64,000 bases of DNA, taken from contig QCNP01000001.1 in NCBI GenBank assembly GCA_003210095.1, forward strand, positions 852,001 to 916,000, given 5' to 3'. This stretch comes from Pelagibacteraceae bacterium AG-426-E17. GTDB taxonomy: Bacteria; Pseudomonadota; Alphaproteobacteria; Pelagibacterales; Pelagibacteraceae. The notes beneath the pieces are model-generated. The model worked only from the letters and a program-made list of their open reading frames with translations, was not told the DNA's origin and ran no database searches. Position 1 is the stretch's first letter. Each line of letters opens with the position of its first letter. A program made the translations under genes and the position numbers. Below are positions 50,072 through 63,367 of this stretch, piece after piece.

Positions 50072-53000
50072 ATGCAGTTATCTTTTACTAAAAAGAAAAA
50101 TATAAGAAAAAATTTTGGAAAATTAAAAGAAGGTTTATCTATACCCAACCTTATCGAGGTTCAAAAAAATTCTTATAAAGAATTAACTGAATATCTTCCA
50201 GACATAGAACCACAATTTATTAAAGGCTTCGATAGAGTTTTTAAAAGTATATTTCCAATTGAAGATTTAAATGAAAAAGCAACACTAGAGTATGTCAGTT
50301 ATAAATTAGAAAAACCAAAGTTTGATGTAGAGGAATGTATACAAAGAGGTTTAACTTATTCATCTGCATTAAAATGTAATTTAAGGTTAGTTGTATATGA
50401 AATAGATCAAGAAAATAATACTAAGGATATTTTATCTGCCAAAGAACAAGAAGTTTATATGGGCGAGGTTCCTATGATGACTAATAGTGGGACCTTTATA
50501 ACAAATGGAGTTCAAAGAGTTGTAGTAAATCAAATGCATAGAAGTCCTGGCGTATTTTTTGACCATGATAAAGGTAAATCACATGCAAGTGGAAAATTAT
50601 TATTTAATTGCAGAGTAATTCCAAATAGGGGATCTTGGTTAGACTTTGAGTTTGATGTAAAAGATTTACTATATTTTAGAGTAGACCGAAAAAAGAAAAT
50701 ATTAGTATCGACATTACTTTTAGCATTAGGTTTTAACAAAACAGATATTGTTAAAGAATTCTATGAAAAAGAAATGTTTGTATTCGATGATAAAATTAAA
50801 AAATGGAAAACAAAGTTTAATCCAGAGAACTATAAATCTAAAAATTTTTCTGAAGAAATTATAGACGCAAAATCGAGTAAAGTTGTAATTAAAAAAGGTG
50901 AAAAAATTAATTTTTTAAAAGCAAAAAAACTTCAAAGTGATGGTTTAAAAGAAATATATGTTTCAAGTGAATTTCTCTTAGGCAAATATTTAGTGAAACA
51001 AATTGTTTCTGGAGATGATGCCTTTAAAGTAGGTACAGAAATAAATGACACAATAATAGAAAAATCTTTAGATGCTAAAAATTATACTATTGAAGTTGCA
51101 TATACAAATACAATTAATAAAGGTCCGTATTTACTTCAAACTATATTAAATGATAAAAATGAGAATAAAAACGATGCTATTAATGAAATTTATAAGGTTT
51201 TAAGACCTGGCGAACCTCCTACAATAGAAATAGCAACTCAAATATTTAATAATCTTTTTTTTAGTTCAGATAGATATGACTTGTCTGATGTAGGCAGAGT
51301 AAAAATGAATTCTAGATTAAACTTAGATTGTTCAGATAAAATAACAATATTAAGAAATGATGATATTTTAGCAATTATCAAAAAAATGTTAGATTTAAGA
51401 GATGGCAAAGATGAAATAGATGACATCGACCACTTAGGAAACAGAAGAGTTAGATCTGTGGGAGAATTAGTCGAAAATCAAGCGAGAATTGGTGTTTATA
51501 GAATGGAAAGAGCTATCAAAGAAAAAATGACAACTTTAGATGTTGAGTCAGCTATGCCCCAAGATTTAATTAATGCTAAACCATTAACTATTTCACTAAA
51601 AGATTTTTTTGCAACATCACAACTTTCACAATTTATGGATCAAACAAATCCACTTTCTGAGATAACACATAAAAGAAGAGTTTCAGCATTAGGACCTGGC
51701 GGACTAACTAGGGAGAGAGCAGGTTTTGAAGTAAGAGACGTTCATCCAACTCATTATGGAAGAATATGCCCAATAGAGACTCCGGAAGGTCCAAATATAG
51801 GATTGATCAACAGCTTATCCACTTATTCTAAAATCAATAAATATGGTTTTATAGAATCTCCTTATAAAAAAGTTATAGAAGGAGTTGTTCAGGATAAAAT
51901 AGAATACCTTTCTGCAATGGAGGAAACTAAGTATACTATTGCCCAAGCTAATTCTAAAGTAGATAAAAATGGTAAATTTATTGAAGATTTAGTTTCAAGT
52001 AGACAAAATTTAAATTTTATACTCTCGAAGCCTGAAAACATAGATTATATTGACGTTTCTCCAAAACAGCTGGTATCAGTTGCGGCTTCTTTAATACCTT
52101 TTTTAGAGAATGATGATGCAAATAGGGCTTTGATGGGTTCAAACATGATGAGGCAAGCTGTTCCTTTACTTAAACCCGAGTCCCCTTTAGTCGGAACAGG
52201 AATTGAAAGTGATGTTGCTTTAGATTCTGGCGTTACAATTGTCGCAAAAAGAGACGGTATAGTGGATAAAATTGATGGAAAAAGAATTGTAATTAAAGCT
52301 ACTAGTGAAACAGATTATTCTAAATCTGGTGTTGACATTTATAATTTGCAAAAGTTTAAAAGATCAAATCAAAATACGTGCATAAATCAAAAACCATTAG
52401 TAAGAGTAGGCGACAAAGTTAAAAGTGGTGACATAATTGCTGACGGACCATCAACAAAAATTGGTGAGTTGGCTTTAGGAAAGAATGTAACAGTAGCTTT
52501 CATGCCATGGCAGGGTTATAATTTTGAGGATTCTATTTTAATATCAGAAAGATGTGTCACAGATGATGTATTTACATCTGTTCATATAGAGGAGTATGAG
52601 GTCATGGCTAGAGACACTAAACTTGGAGAGGAGGATATCACTAGAGACATTCCCAATGTTAATGAAGATGCTTTAAAAAATCTAGATGAGTCTGGTATTG
52701 TTTATATTGGTGCAGAAGTTAAGCCAGGGGACATATTAGTTGGGAAAGTTACCCCAAAAGGAGATACCGCGTCTGGACCGGAAGAAAAATTATTAAGGTC
52801 AATCTTTGGTGAAAAAGCAATTGATGTAACTGATACATCATTAAAAATGCCTAGTGGCAGTGGGGGTACTGTTATAGATGTTAGGGTTTTCAATAGACAT
52901 GGAATTGAAAAAGACGAAAGATCTATAACTATAGAAAGAGCCGAAATTGATTTAGTCCAACAAGATAGGATTGTTGAGGTAGAAATTTTAGATAGAAGTA

Positions 53001-54154
53001 TTAAACAAAGAGCTCTTCAAATCTTATCGGGACACAAGCTTGAGAAAAAAACAAAAAATTTAATTGCTGGTGATGTAATAAATCAGGATAACATTTCAAA
53101 AATATCAGTTTCAGAAATTTTTAAATTAGAACTTAGTGATAAAAAAAATAAGGAAATACTTGAAAAATTAGAAGAACAATATCAAAAAGCTAACAAGGAT
53201 ATTCAAGATCGATTTGAGGATAAAGTATTAAAAATTAGACAAGGTGATGATTTGTTACCAAGTGTGATGAAAATGGTAAAAGTTTTTGTAGCTATAAAAA
53301 GAAGATTAAGGCCTGGTGATAAAATGTCTGGACGTCATGGAAATAAAGGTGTTGTTAGTAAGATTGTTCCCGTTGAAGATATGCCTTATAGAGAAAATGG
53401 AAAGCCAGTTGATATAGTTTTAAATCCATTAGGTGTGCCTAGTAGGATGAATGTTGGTCAAATATTAGAAACTCATCTTGGTTGGGCATGTTCAGAGTTG
53501 GGGGATAAATTGAAGTTTTTAATTAATGAAAACCAAAAGAAATTAGAAATAAATTCTAAAATAAAAGATTTTTTAAAATCTATATATGGTCAAGAGATAT
53601 TAGGAAATTTTATTGAAAAACTGTCTAAAAATGAATTTTCTGACCTTTGTGAAAACTTAATGAATGGTGTGCCTATTTCAACACCGGTTTTTGATGGTGC
53701 TAAAGAAAAAGATGTAACCGAAATGCTGCAATTAGCAAAATTACCTATGTCAGGTCAAACTCAATTATGGGATGGAAGAACAGGAGAAAAGTTTGATAGA
53801 CAAGTCACAGTAGGAACAATTTATATGTTAAAACTTCATCATTTAGTTGAAGATAAGATACATGCGAGATCTACTGGACCATATAGTTTAGTAACTCAAC
53901 AACCATTAGGTGGAAAAGCACAATTAGGAGGCCAAAGATTTGGAGAAATGGAAGTTTGGGCATTAGAGGCATACGGAGCATCCTATACTTTACAAGAAAT
54001 ATTAACTGTAAAATCTGACGATGTTGCTGGAAGAGTGAAAGTGTACGAGACAATTGTAAAAGGTGAAGAAAACTTTGAGTCAGGTATTCCAGAATCTTTT
54101 AATGTTCTAGTAAAAGAAATTAAATCTTTAGCATTAAATGTGGAGCTAAACTAA
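50072..54154 (+). CDS. rpoB: DNA-directed RNA polymerase subunit beta
   Basis: [56 protein letters not shown]; 1360 aa. Confidence 0.98.
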   Translation: MQLSFTKKKNIRKNFGKLKEGLSIPNLIEVQKNSYKELTEYLPDIEPQFIKGFDRVFKSIFPIEDLNEKATLEYVSYKLEKPKFDVEECIQRGLTYSSALKCNLRLVVYEIDQENNTKDILSAKEQEVYMGEVPMMTNSGTFITNGVQRVVVNQMHRSPGVFFDHDKGKSHASGKLLFNCRVIPNRGSWLDFEFDVKDLLYFRVDRKKKILVSTLLLALGFNKTDIVKEFYEKEMFVFDDKIKKWKTKFNPENYKSKNFSEEIIDAKSSKVVIKKGEKINFLKAKKLQSDGLKEIYVSSEFLLGKYLVKQIVSGDDAFKVGTEINDTIIEKSLDAKNYTIEVAYTNTINKGPYLLQTILNDKNENKNDAINEIYKVLRPGEPPTIEIATQIFNNLFFSSDRYDLSDVGRVKMNSRLNLDCSDKITILRNDDILAIIKKMLDLRDGKDEIDDIDHLGNRRVRSVGELVENQARIGVYRMERAIKEKMTTLDVESAMPQDLINAKPLTISLKDFFATSQLSQFMDQTNPLSEITHKRRVSALGPGGLTRERAGFEVRDVHPTHYGRICPIETPEGPNIGLINSLSTYSKINKYGFIESPYKKVIEGVVQDKIEYLSAMEETKYTIAQANSKVDKNGKFIEDLVSSRQNLNFILSKPENIDYIDVSPKQLVSVAASLIPFLENDDANRALMGSNMMRQAVPLLKPESPLVGTGIESDVALDSGVTIVAKRDGIVDKIDGKRIVIKATSETDYSKSGVDIYNLQKFKRSNQNTCINQKPLVRVGDKVKSGDIIADGPSTKIGELALGKNVTVAFMPWQGYNFEDSILISERCVTDDVFTSVHIEEYEVMARDTKLGEEDITRDIPNVNEDALKNLDESGIVYIGAEVKPGDILVGKVTPKGDTASGPEEKLLRSIFGEKAIDVTDTSLKMPSGSGGTVIDVRVFNRHGIEKDERSITIERAEIDLVQQDRIVEVEILDRSIKQRALQILSGHKLEKKTKNLIAGDVINQDNISKISVSEIFKLELSDKKNKEILEKLEEQYQKANKDIQDRFEDKVLKIRQGDDLLPSVMKMVKVFVAIKRRLRPGDKMSGRHGNKGVVSKIVPVEDMPYRENGKPVDIVLNPLGVPSRMNVGQILETHLGWACSELGDKLKFLINENQKKLEINSKIKDFLKSIYGQEILGNFIEKLSKNEFSDLCENLMNGVPISTPVFDGAKEKDVTEMLQLAKLPMSGQTQLWDGRTGEKFDRQVTVGTIYMLKLHHLVEDKIHARSTGPYSLVTQQPLGGKAQLGGQRFGEMEVWALEAYGASYTLQEILTVKSDDVAGRVKVYETIVKGEENFESGIPESFNVLVKEIKSLALNVELN

Positions 54155-54155
54155 T

Positions 54156-54470
54156 ATGAAAAAGTTTATAATATCTTTTATTATTTTTTTTAATATACAA
54201 AATCTAGTAATAGCTAATGAATTAATAAAATTAGGAGAAGATATTTTTTTAAATAAGGAGCAATGTGTAAATTGTCATATTTTAAACGCATCTGATGGTG
54301 GAAATAATCAGCTTTCTAAAGACCATGTAATTAACATAGTAACCAACGGATATGGGGTTATGCCAGCCTATAAAGATATTTTAACTAAAAATGAAATTGA
54401 AGCAGTAGCAACGTATGTTGCGACAGAGGGAAAAAATTGGAAAAATAAATTAAGTTCATTTGTGCAATAA
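54156..54470 (+). CDS. Small secreted class I c-type cytochrome (single CxxCH)
   Basis: Signal peptide [20 protein letters not shown]; heme motif CVNCH; distal [25 protein letters not shown]; 1-nt gaps to rpoB and rpoC. Confidence 0.9.
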   Translation: MKKFIISFIIFFNIQNLVIANELIKLGEDIFLNKEQCVNCHILNASDGGNNQLSKDHVINIVTNGYGVMPAYKDILTKNEIEAVATYVATEGKNWKNKLSSFVQ

Positions 54471-54471
54471 T

Positions 54472-57400
54472 ATGAAAAAAGAAATTAATAATATTTTTAA
54501 ATCTAGCGAAATATCAGATGCTCAAAATTTTAATAGTATAAAAATTTCTTTAGCCAGTCCTGAAAAAATAAAGTCCTGGACATATGGTGAAATAAAAAAA
54601 CCAGAGACAATAAATTACAGAACTTTCAGACCAGAGAAAGATGGACTTTTCTGTGCTAGAATTTTTGGACCAATCAAAGATTATGAATGCCTTTGTGGTA
54701 AATATAAAAGAATGAAATTTCGAGGGATTATTTGTGAAAAATGTGGAGTAGAAGTTACTAAATCTAATGTGAGAAGAGAGAGAATGGGCCACATAAATTT
54801 GGCTACCCCTGTTGCACATATATGGTTCCTAAAATCTTTACCAAGTAGAATTTCTTTAGCAATAGATATGAAATTAAAAGAGGTTGAAAGAGTTTTGTAT
54901 TTCGAAAACTTTATTGTAATCGAACCAGGTTTAACAGGATTAAAGAAAAATCAACTATTGTCTGAAGAAGAACTTATTAAATATCAAAATGAATTTGGTG
55001 ACGAAGCATTTACTGCTGGAATTGGTGCTGAAGCAATTTTAGAAATATTAAAATCAATTGATTTAGAAAAAGAAAAGGAATTATTAGTAAAAACAATAAA
55101 TGAAACAAAATCTAAAGTATCAGAGGAAAGATCAATAAAAAGACTTAAGTTGATAGATTCATTCTTAAAAACTGGTAACAAACCAGAGTGGATGATATTA
55201 ACGGTTATACCAGTAATACCTCCTGAATTACGTCCTTTAGTACCATTAGATGGTGGAAGATTTGCTACATCTGATTTAAATGATTTGTATAGAAGAGTTA
55301 TAAACAGAAATAACAGACTAAAAAGATTAATGGATTTAAAAGCACCAGATATTATTGTTAGGAACGAAAAGAGAATGCTTCAAGAATCTGTGGACGCACT
55401 TTTCGATAATGGTAGAAGAGGAAGAGTTATAACTGGCACTGGTAAAAGACCTCTTAAATCACTTGCAGAAATGTTAAAAGGTAAACAAGGAAGATTTAGA
55501 CAAAACCTTTTAGGAAAAAGAGTAGATTATTCTGGTAGATCAGTAATAGTAGTTGGTCCAGACTTAAAATTACACGAATGTGGATTGCCTAAAAAAATGG
55601 CTTTAGAATTGTTTAAGCCTTTTTTGTATGCAAGATTAAATAAGCTCGGTCTAGCGTCGACAATTAAACAAGCGAAAAAGTTAGTTGAAAAAGAGACTAA
55701 TGCTGTATGGGATGCATTAGAACTAATTGTAAGGGAGCATCCTGTTATATTAAATAGAGCACCTACACTTCATAGATTAGGTGTACAAGCTTTTGAGCCA
55801 AAATTGATTGAGGGTGACGCTATCGAATTACATCCATTAACTTGTGCCGCATTTAATGCTGATTTTGATGGTGACCAAATGGCAGTACACATACCATTAA
55901 GTTTAGAAGCACAACTAGAAGCAAGAGTTTTAATGATGTCTACAAACAATATTTTAAGTCCTTCTAACGGAAAACCAATAATAGTTCCTAGCCAAGATAT
56001 GATATTAGGTATTTATTATTTATCATTACCACCTTATCAAGATAAAAAAGTTGAAGGTTATTTTGTCAATAATTCCGAAATCGAACAAGCTTTAGAAAGT
56101 GGAAGCATTAAAATACATTCTAGAATTGTTTCAAGGTTTGAAACTGTTGATGAAAAAGGTAACACAAAATTTGAAAACAAAATAAGTACAGTCGGAAGAT
56201 TTCTTTTAGCAAATCTTCTACCTAAAAATAAAGATATCACTTTTTCATTAATAGATAGAGTTTTACCTAAAAAAATTGTCTCAGAAATAATTGATATTGT
56301 ATTTAGATTTACAGGACAAAAAAGTACTGTAATTTTTTGTGATAAGTTAAAAGATTTAGGTTTTAAACACGCATTTAAAGCAGGTATTTCATTTGGTAAG
56401 GATGATTTAATTATACCAGAAAATAAACAACAATTATTAGATGAAACAACACAATTAATCAAAGATTATGAAAATCAATATTCTGAGGGCTTAATTACAA
56501 GAGGAGAAAAATATAATAAAGTTGTTGATGCATGGTCAAAGTGCACTGATAAAGTTGCGTCTGAGATGATGAAAAGAATTTCTGCAACTGAAAAAACTGA
56601 TAAAGGATTAAACATAAATTCTGTTTTCATGATGGCTGACTCAGGTGCAAGAGGTTCAGCAGCACAGATGAAACAATTAGCTGGTATGAGGGGATTAATA
56701 GCAAAACCGTCCGGTGAAATTATTGAGTCACCGATTACTTCAAATTTTAAAGAGGGATTAACTGCATTAGAATACTTCAATTCTACGCATGGAGCTAGAA
56801 AAGGTCTTGCAGATACAGCATTAAAAACAGCTAATTCAGGATATTTAACAAGAAGATTATGTGATGTTGCTCAGGATTTAACAATTACAAAAAAAGACTG
56901 TGACTGCAAGAGCAAGGGAAGTATTACTTTATCTGAAATAATTGAAGGTGGAAATATTATTGTGAGTTTATCAGAGAGAGCGCTAGGAAGAATAGTTGCT
57001 GATAACGTTAAAAATCCTATATCTGGAGAAGTAATAATTAAAAAAGGTGAAATGATTGATGAAGCATGCTGTGAAAAAATCGATGCAGCTGGTGTTAAAG
57101 CCATAAATGTTTACTCAGTAATAACATGTGGTTCTAAAGAAGGTGTTTGTGCTATGAGCTACGGTAGAGATCTTTCTAGAGGTCAAATGGTTAATGTAGG
57201 TGAAGCTATAGGAATGATTTCTGCACAATCAATTGGTGAACCTGGGACGCAATTAACAATGAGAACTTTTCACGTAGGAGGTACAGCTCAAATTAAACAA
57301 GACTCTCAAATAGTTGTAAAAAAAGATGGTATGTTAAAAATAATCAATACAAACCTACTTGAAGATTCTAAAAAAAATCAAATAGTTATGGGTAGAAATA

Positions 57401-58641
57401 CTCAGATATCTTTAGAGGATGAAAAAGGTGTGCAAATTGCAATTTATAAAGTTCCTTATGGATCAAAACTTTTTTTTAAAAATGGAGATAAAGTTAAAAA
57501 AAATTCAAAAGTTTGTGAGTGGGATCCTTATACCACCCCTGTTATAGCGGAAAAAAGTGGCATTGTTAATTTTGTAGACTTAATTGATGGAGTCTCTCTT
57601 TCAGAAACTTTAGATGATACTACAGGAATATCGTCAAAATCAGTTATTGATTGGAGATCACAATCAAAAAATACTGAACTTAAACCTAGAATAACATTAA
57701 GAGATGAAAAAGGAAACGTAGTTAAAAAAGCAGATGATAATGAAGCTAGATATTATTTAGTTCCAGATTCTATTTTGTCTGTAAAGGATGGGCAAAAAAT
57801 TAGTGCTGGAGATGTTATAGCTAGACTTCCTAAAGAAACTTCAAAGACAAAAGATATTACTGGTGGATTACCTAGAGTTGCAGAATTATTTGAAGCTAGA
57901 AAAGCAAAAGATAGTGCGATAATAGCTGAAAATGACGGTAAGGTAATGTTTGGTAAAGAGGTTAGGGGCAAACAAAGAGTATCAATAGTTTCTGACTCTG
58001 GGGAAACTTCAAATTATTTAATTCCTAAAGGGAAACATATTAATTTTAACCCAGGTGAGGAAATTAAAAAAGGTGAATATCTTCTCGATGGTCAACCTTT
58101 ACCACATGATATTTTAAGAATTCTAGGTATAAAAGAATTAACCGAATATTTCGTAAATCAAGTTCAGGAAGTTTATAGATTACAAGGTGTAATTATAAAT
58201 GACAAACATATAGAAACAATTTTAAGACAGATGCTTAAAAAAGTTGAAATAAAAAGCTCTGGAGACTCTGATTACCTACCTGGTGAGATAATCGATAGAT
58301 TCACTCTAGAAAATGTAAATGAGGAGTTAGTAAAAAATGGAAAAAATCCCGCTGTAGGAGAAAGAGTACTTATGGGTATTACTAAAGCTTCATTACAAAC
58401 CGAATCTTTCATCTCTGCTGCTTCGTTCCAAGAGACGACAAGAGTTTTAACTGATGCTGCTATTAGAGGAAAAATTGACACACTAACAGGGTTAAAGGAA
58501 AACGTAATTGTTGGAAGACTTGTTCCAGCTGGAACTGGATCAATCAAAAATAAGTGGAATAAAAAAGCCCTTGAGGACGATCAGAAATTTTTATCTGAAC
58601 AAGAAAAAATAGATCAAGCTGAAACCCCTGTAAATCCATAA
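54472..58641 (+). CDS. rpoC: DNA-directed RNA polymerase subunit beta'
   Basis: [23 protein letters not shown] zinc site, [16 protein letters not shown] catalytic loop; start ATG 54472. Confidence 0.98.
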   Translation: MKKEINNIFKSSEISDAQNFNSIKISLASPEKIKSWTYGEIKKPETINYRTFRPEKDGLFCARIFGPIKDYECLCGKYKRMKFRGIICEKCGVEVTKSNVRRERMGHINLATPVAHIWFLKSLPSRISLAIDMKLKEVERVLYFENFIVIEPGLTGLKKNQLLSEEELIKYQNEFGDEAFTAGIGAEAILEILKSIDLEKEKELLVKTINETKSKVSEERSIKRLKLIDSFLKTGNKPEWMILTVIPVIPPELRPLVPLDGGRFATSDLNDLYRRVINRNNRLKRLMDLKAPDIIVRNEKRMLQESVDALFDNGRRGRVITGTGKRPLKSLAEMLKGKQGRFRQNLLGKRVDYSGRSVIVVGPDLKLHECGLPKKMALELFKPFLYARLNKLGLASTIKQAKKLVEKETNAVWDALELIVREHPVILNRAPTLHRLGVQAFEPKLIEGDAIELHPLTCAAFNADFDGDQMAVHIPLSLEAQLEARVLMMSTNNILSPSNGKPIIVPSQDMILGIYYLSLPPYQDKKVEGYFVNNSEIEQALESGSIKIHSRIVSRFETVDEKGNTKFENKISTVGRFLLANLLPKNKDITFSLIDRVLPKKIVSEIIDIVFRFTGQKSTVIFCDKLKDLGFKHAFKAGISFGKDDLIIPENKQQLLDETTQLIKDYENQYSEGLITRGEKYNKVVDAWSKCTDKVASEMMKRISATEKTDKGLNINSVFMMADSGARGSAAQMKQLAGMRGLIAKPSGEIIESPITSNFKEGLTALEYFNSTHGARKGLADTALKTANSGYLTRRLCDVAQDLTITKKDCDCKSKGSITLSEIIEGGNIIVSLSERALGRIVADNVKNPISGEVIIKKGEMIDEACCEKIDAAGVKAINVYSVITCGSKEGVCAMSYGRDLSRGQMVNVGEAIGMISAQSIGEPGTQLTMRTFHVGGTAQIKQDSQIVVKKDGMLKIINTNLLEDSKKNQIVMGRNTQISLEDEKGVQIAIYKVPYGSKLFFKNGDKVKKNSKVCEWDPYTTPVIAEKSGIVNFVDLIDGVSLSETLDDTTGISSKSVIDWRSQSKNTELKPRITLRDEKGNVVKKADDNEARYYLVPDSILSVKDGQKISAGDVIARLPKETSKTKDITGGLPRVAELFEARKAKDSAIIAENDGKVMFGKEVRGKQRVSIVSDSGETSNYLIPKGKHINFNPGEEIKKGEYLLDGQPLPHDILRILGIKELTEYFVNQVQEVYRLQGVIINDKHIETILRQMLKKVEIKSSGDSDYLPGEIIDRFTLENVNEELVKNGKNPAVGERVLMGITKASLQTESFISAASFQETTRVLTDAAIRGKIDTLTGLKENVIVGRLVPAGTGSIKNKWNKKALEDDQKFLSEQEKIDQAETPVNP

Positions 58642-58670
58642 TAATAAAGCATTATTTTTATTGTTTTAAT

Positions 58671-58698
58671 TTGACAATTTCAAAAACTGTAGTATTTT
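58671..58698 (+). promoter_or_regulatory. Candidate promoter for the rpsL-rpsG-fusA... unit
   Basis: TTGACA (58671-58676), 16-nt spacer, TATTTT (58693-58698) in the 153-nt rpoC-rpsL gap. Confidence 0.5.
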
Positions 58699-58715
58699 CA
58701 CCAAGATTTTGGTTG

Positions 58716-58730
58716 GATAGTAGTACTATC
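58716..58730 (+). promoter_or_regulatory. Perfect inverted repeat in the rpsL leader
   Basis: GATAGT-AGT-ACTATC, 6-bp arms, between the candidate promoter and rpsL. Confidence 0.5.
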
Positions 58731-58794
58731 TAGGTACTAAACACGACCACAGATATTACACTAAAAATTATCTCTTCCTTAATCATTTTAAATT

Positions 58795-59166
58795 ATGCCG
58801 ACTATTAACCAATTGTTAAAAAAAAAAAGGATTAAGCCAAAGGCTAGGGACAGAGTTCCTGCACTTGAAAAATCTCCACAAAAAAGAGGTGTATGCTTAA
58901 AAGTTTACACAACTACACCTAAAAAACCTAATTCAGCATTAAGAAAAGTCGCTAGAGTAAGACTATCAAACGGTCACGAAGTTACATCTTATATTCCTGG
59001 CGAAGGTCACAACTTGCAAGAACACTCTGTTGTTTTAATAAGAGGTGGAAGAGTTAAAGATTTGCCAGGAGTGAGATATCATATTTTAAGAGGAAACTTA
59101 GATACTCAAGGCGTGACAGCAAGAAAACAGCAAAGATCAAAATACGGCGCAAAAAAAGGTAAATAA
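58795..59166 (+). CDS. rpsL: 30S ribosomal protein S12
   Basis: [51 protein letters not shown]. Confidence 0.98.
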   Translation: MPTINQLLKKKRIKPKARDRVPALEKSPQKRGVCLKVYTTTPKKPNSALRKVARVRLSNGHEVTSYIPGEGHNLQEHSVVLIRGGRVKDLPGVRYHILRGNLDTQGVTARKQQRSKYGAKKGK

Positions 59167-59168
59167 TT

Positions 59169-59639
59169 ATGTCTAGAAAAAAAAGCGCTCCAAAAAAACT
59201 TATCTCTATAGATCCAAAATATAAATCTGCGATTATACCAAAGTTAATTAATTCATTAATGTACGATGGAAAAAAAACTATTGCAGAAAAAATAGTCTAC
59301 GATGCAATAGATAAAATTAAGTCTAAATCTAAAGACGAACCGATTACTGTATTCAATCAAGCAATAAGCAATATTAAACCCACTGTAGAAGTTAGATCAA
59401 GAAGAGTTGGTGGTGCAACATATCAGGTTCCTGTTGAAGTAAAATCAAAAAGATCACAAGCACTTGCTATAAGGTGGTTAATAGATGCTTCTAGAAAAAG
59501 AAAAGACAAAAAAATGTCTGATAAAATATTCAATGAAATTTTCGATGCCTACCAAAACAGAGGCTCTGCCATAAAAAAAAAAGAGGATACACACAAAATG
59601 GCCGAGTCCAATAAGGCGTTCGCACATTTTAGATGGTAA
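59169..59639 (+). CDS. rpsG: 30S ribosomal protein S7
   Basis: [38 protein letters not shown]. Confidence 0.98.
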   Translation: MSRKKSAPKKLISIDPKYKSAIIPKLINSLMYDGKKTIAEKIVYDAIDKIKSKSKDEPITVFNQAISNIKPTVEVRSRRVGGATYQVPVEVKSKRSQALAIRWLIDASRKRKDKKMSDKIFNEIFDAYQNRGSAIKKKEDTHKMAESNKAFAHFRW

Positions 59640-59643
59640 AATT

Positions 59644-61722
59644 ATGACGAGAACCCATAAATTAGATAAATATAGAAATATTGGAATAATGGCACACATT
59701 GATGCCGGTAAAACTACTACTACCGAAAGAATATTATACTATACAGGAAAAAGTCATAAAATTGGTGAGGTACATGATGGTGCCGCTACAATGGATTGGA
59801 TGGAGCAAGAACAAGAAAGAGGAATAACCATCACATCTGCTGCAACTACATGTTTTTGGAAAGATCATAGAATAAATATTATAGATACCCCTGGTCATGT
59901 GGATTTTACTATTGAGGTCGAGAGATCGTTAAAAGTATTAGATGGAGCAGTTGCAGTTTTTGATGGTGTAGCTGGAGTCGAACCTCAATCAGAAACTGTA
60001 TGGAGACAAGCTGATAAATATAAGGTTCCGAGAATTTGTTTTGTAAACAAACTTGATAGAACAGGCGCTGATTTTTTTAGATGTGTGGAAATGATAAAAG
60101 ATAGACTTGGTGCAAAACCTTTAGTAATGCAAGTCCCTATTGGTATAGAGTCATCTCTTCAAGGAGTTGTTGATTTAATTAAAATGAAGGCAATTGTTTG
60201 GAAAAACGAGGATTTAGGTGCTGCATGGGAAGAAAAAGAAATACCTGAGGATTTAAAAGAAATAACTTCTAAATATAGACAAGAATTAGTTGAGACAGCC
60301 GTTGAGCAAGATGAAAAACTAATGGAGAAATATTTAAATGGCGAAGAAGTTAACATAGAGGAGTTAAAAAAATGTGTAAGACAAGGTTGTTTAAATTTTG
60401 ATTTTGTACCAGTATTAACAGGATCTGCTTTTAAAAATAAAGGCGTACAACCATTACTTGATGCAGTCGTAGATTATTTACCAAGTCCAGTAGATATCGG
60501 ATCTATTAAAGGTACTAAACAAAATTCAGACGAGGAAATAACTATGAAATTTGAGGATAATGCACCATTTTCTGCTTTAGCTTTTAAAGTTGCTAATGAT
60601 CCTTTTGTTGGATCTTTGACATTTATTAGAATTTATTCAGGAACAATAAAATCAGGAACAGGTATTTATAATACATCCAAAGATAAAGAGGAAAGAGTAG
60701 GACGTATGCTTTTGATGCATGCTAATTCAAGAGAAGATATAAAGGAGGCTAACGCAGGTGATATCGTTGCACTTGCTGGACTAAAATATACAATTACAGG
60801 TCACACTTTAGCAAATGAAGAGATGCCAGTTTTGTTGGAACCTATGGAATTCCCTGATCCTGTTATCGAAATTGCAGTAGAACCAAAAACAAAAGGTGAT
60901 CAAGAAAAAATGGGAGAGGCACTTGGTAGATTAGCTAAAGAGGATCCATCATTCAGAGTAACATCAGATGAAGAGTCTGGACAGACAATAATAAAAGGCA
61001 TGGGAGAATTACATTTAGATATAATTGTAGATAGGATGAAACGTGAGTTTAAAGTTGAAGCAAATGTCGGCGCTCCTCAAGTTGCTTATAGAGAAACTAT
61101 ACTAAAACCTTCCGAATTTGATTATACACATAAAAAACAAAGTGGAGGCGCGGGTCAGTTTGCAAGAGTAAAATTATCTATTGAGCCTCTTGAACCTGGG
61201 AAAGGAAGAGAAGTTGAAAGTAAGATTAAAGGGGGTGCAATTCCTAAAGAATTCATTCCAGGTGTGGAGAAAGGTATAGAAACAGTCTCTGACTCAGGTA
61301 TATTAGCTGGTTTTCCTATAATAGATTATAAAGTTACAATTTTAGATGGCTTACATCACGATGTTGACTCTAGTGTTTTAGCTTTTGAATTAGCTTCAAG
61401 ACAATGTTTTAAAGAAGCGTGTGCAAGAGCTACTTTAAAATTATTAGAACCGATAATGAGAGTGGAAGTTGTTACACCAGAAGATTATATGGGTGATGTC
61501 ATAGGCGATTTAAACAGTAGAAGAGGACAAATAAACACTCAAGAGCAACGTGGAAATGCCACAGTAATTACAGCTATGGTGCCTTTAGCAAATATGTTTG
61601 GATACATTAATGCATTGAGATCCATGTCTCAAGGAAGAGCTCAATATTCAATGTTCTTTGATCATTATGATAAAGTACCTCAAAATGTTCAAGATGAAGT
61701 AACTAAAAAAACAGGATCATAA
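59644..61722 (+). CDS. fusA: Translation elongation factor G
   Basis: [51 protein letters not shown]. Confidence 0.98.
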   Translation: MTRTHKLDKYRNIGIMAHIDAGKTTTTERILYYTGKSHKIGEVHDGAATMDWMEQEQERGITITSAATTCFWKDHRINIIDTPGHVDFTIEVERSLKVLDGAVAVFDGVAGVEPQSETVWRQADKYKVPRICFVNKLDRTGADFFRCVEMIKDRLGAKPLVMQVPIGIESSLQGVVDLIKMKAIVWKNEDLGAAWEEKEIPEDLKEITSKYRQELVETAVEQDEKLMEKYLNGEEVNIEELKKCVRQGCLNFDFVPVLTGSAFKNKGVQPLLDAVVDYLPSPVDIGSIKGTKQNSDEEITMKFEDNAPFSALAFKVANDPFVGSLTFIRIYSGTIKSGTGIYNTSKDKEERVGRMLLMHANSREDIKEANAGDIVALAGLKYTITGHTLANEEMPVLLEPMEFPDPVIEIAVEPKTKGDQEKMGEALGRLAKEDPSFRVTSDEESGQTIIKGMGELHLDIIVDRMKREFKVEANVGAPQVAYRETILKPSEFDYTHKKQSGGAGQFARVKLSIEPLEPGKGREVESKIKGGAIPKEFIPGVEKGIETVSDSGILAGFPIIDYKVTILDGLHHDVDSSVLAFELASRQCFKEACARATLKLLEPIMRVEVVTPEDYMGDVIGDLNSRRGQINTQEQRGNATVITAMVPLANMFGYINALRSMSQGRAQYSMFFDHYDKVPQNVQDEVTKKTGS

Positions 61723-61723
61723 G

Positions 61724-62032
61724 ATGGAAAAACAAAATATAAGAATAAAGTTAAGAGCATACGATAATAAAGTTTTGGATCAATCTACTGAGGAAATAGT
61801 TAATACAGTTAAAAGAACAGGTGCTAATATTAAAGGTCCAATTCCATTACCCACAAAGATCGAAAGGTATACAGTTTTGAGATCACCACATATCGACAAA
61901 AAAAGTAGAGAGCAATTTGAGACAAGAACTCATAAAAGATTAATTGATATTATAGAACCTACACCACAAACAGTAGAAGCATTAATGAAACTTGATCTTG
62001 CTTCAGGTGTAGACGTGGAGATAAAAATATAA
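61724..62032 (+). CDS. rpsJ: 30S ribosomal protein S10
   Basis: [46 protein letters not shown]. Confidence 0.98.
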   Translation: MEKQNIRIKLRAYDNKVLDQSTEEIVNTVKRTGANIKGPIPLPTKIERYTVLRSPHIDKKSREQFETRTHKRLIDIIEPTPQTVEALMKLDLASGVDVEIKI

Positions 62033-62742
62033 TGAATGAAATTGGATTAATTGGAAAAAAAATTGGTATGACAAGGGAATTTTACAAAACTGGTCAGTCT
62101 GTACCTGTGACAGTAATAAAATTTGATAAAGGTAGAGTAATTCAAGTAATCACTAAAGATAAAAATGGTTATAATGCAATACAAATGGGATTTGGAAAAA
62201 TAAAAAACTCTAAACTTTCAAAACAAATGAAAGGTTTTTTTGCAAAAAAAAATACTGAACCAAAAAAACGTTTAAAAGAATTTCGTGTTGAAAATATTGA
62301 AAATTTTAAAGAAGGTAATGAATTTGGTATAGAAATTTTTAAAGATACAAAATTTGTGGACATAAGATCTAAAACTATTGGAAAAGGTTTTGCTGGTGCG
62401 ATGAAAAGACACAATTTTGCTGGTTTAAGAGCTACCCACGGTGTATCTATTTCACATAGATCTCATGGATCAACTGGTCAAAGACAAGATCCGGGTAAAG
62501 TTTTTAAAAATAAAAAAATGGCTGGCCATATGGGTGATAAAATAAGAACTATTCAAAATATAGAAATAATAAAATCAGATTTGGATAATAACCTGCTTTA
62601 TTTAAAAGGATCAATACCAGGGTCTAAGAACACAGAGGTTTTAGTTAAAAAGTCAGTAAAAAATTTGAGAAAATTAACTATGTTAGAAAAGATTGAAAAA
62701 ATAGAAAAGCTAAAAAAAGTACCTGAAAAAAAGAAAAAATAA
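62032..62742 (+). CDS. rplC: 50S ribosomal protein L3
   Basis: IGLIGKKIGMTREF, GKGFAGAMKRHNFAGLRATHGVSISHRSHGSTGQRQDPGKVFKNKKMAGHMG. Confidence 0.97.
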   Translation: MNEIGLIGKKIGMTREFYKTGQSVPVTVIKFDKGRVIQVITKDKNGYNAIQMGFGKIKNSKLSKQMKGFFAKKNTEPKKRLKEFRVENIENFKEGNEFGIEIFKDTKFVDIRSKTIGKGFAGAMKRHNFAGLRATHGVSISHRSHGSTGQRQDPGKVFKNKKMAGHMGDKIRTIQNIEIIKSDLDNNLLYLKGSIPGSKNTEVLVKKSVKNLRKLTMLEKIEKIEKLKKVPEKKKK

Positions 62743-62743
62743 A

Positions 62744-63367
62744 ATGAAAATTGATAAATTAAGTTTAGACGGTAAAAAAACTCCAATTGAGATTAAAGAC
62801 GAAATTTTTTCATCTAAAATTAATGAGTCCTTAATAAGTCAGGTAATTTACAAAACAAATGCAAATTACAAAGGAAGAAGAGCCAAAACAAAGCAAAAAA
62901 ATGAAATTATCGGATCAACCTCGAAAATCTATGCTCAGAAGGGAACGGGTAATGCTAGGCACGCAAGTAGAAAAGCCCCAATTTTTGTTGGTGGTGGTGT
63001 TGCTCATGGTCCCAAAGGGCAAACTAAACATAAAATAAGAAAGCTAAACAAAAATGAAAAGAAAATTGGTGTTGCTTCTTTATTGACAAAAAAAATAAAA
63101 TTAAACGACTTATTAATATTCAATGACTTTTCAAAAGAAATAAAAAAAACTAAAGAAATATTTTCGCTTTTAAATAAATTTCATGCAAAAAATAGCATTA
63201 TGATTTTAGATAAATCCTCGAGGAATAACATTTTAAAAGCTACAAGAAACATTCCAAATGTTAAATGTACCGATGTAAATCATTTTAGTGCTTTTGATAT
63301 AATTAAATATAAAAAAATAATATTTACTGAAACATCAATAAAAGAATTAGAAAAAAGGTATACTTAA
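62744..63367 (+). CDS. rplD: 50S ribosomal protein L4
   Basis: RRAKTKQKNEIIGSTSKIYAQKGTGNARHASRKAPIFVGGGVAHGP. Confidence 0.96.
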   Translation: MKIDKLSLDGKKTPIEIKDEIFSSKINESLISQVIYKTNANYKGRRAKTKQKNEIIGSTSKIYAQKGTGNARHASRKAPIFVGGGVAHGPKGQTKHKIRKLNKNEKKIGVASLLTKKIKLNDLLIFNDFSKEIKKTKEIFSLLNKFHAKNSIMILDKSSRNNILKATRNIPNVKCTDVNHFSAFDIIKYKKIIFTETSIKELEKRYT

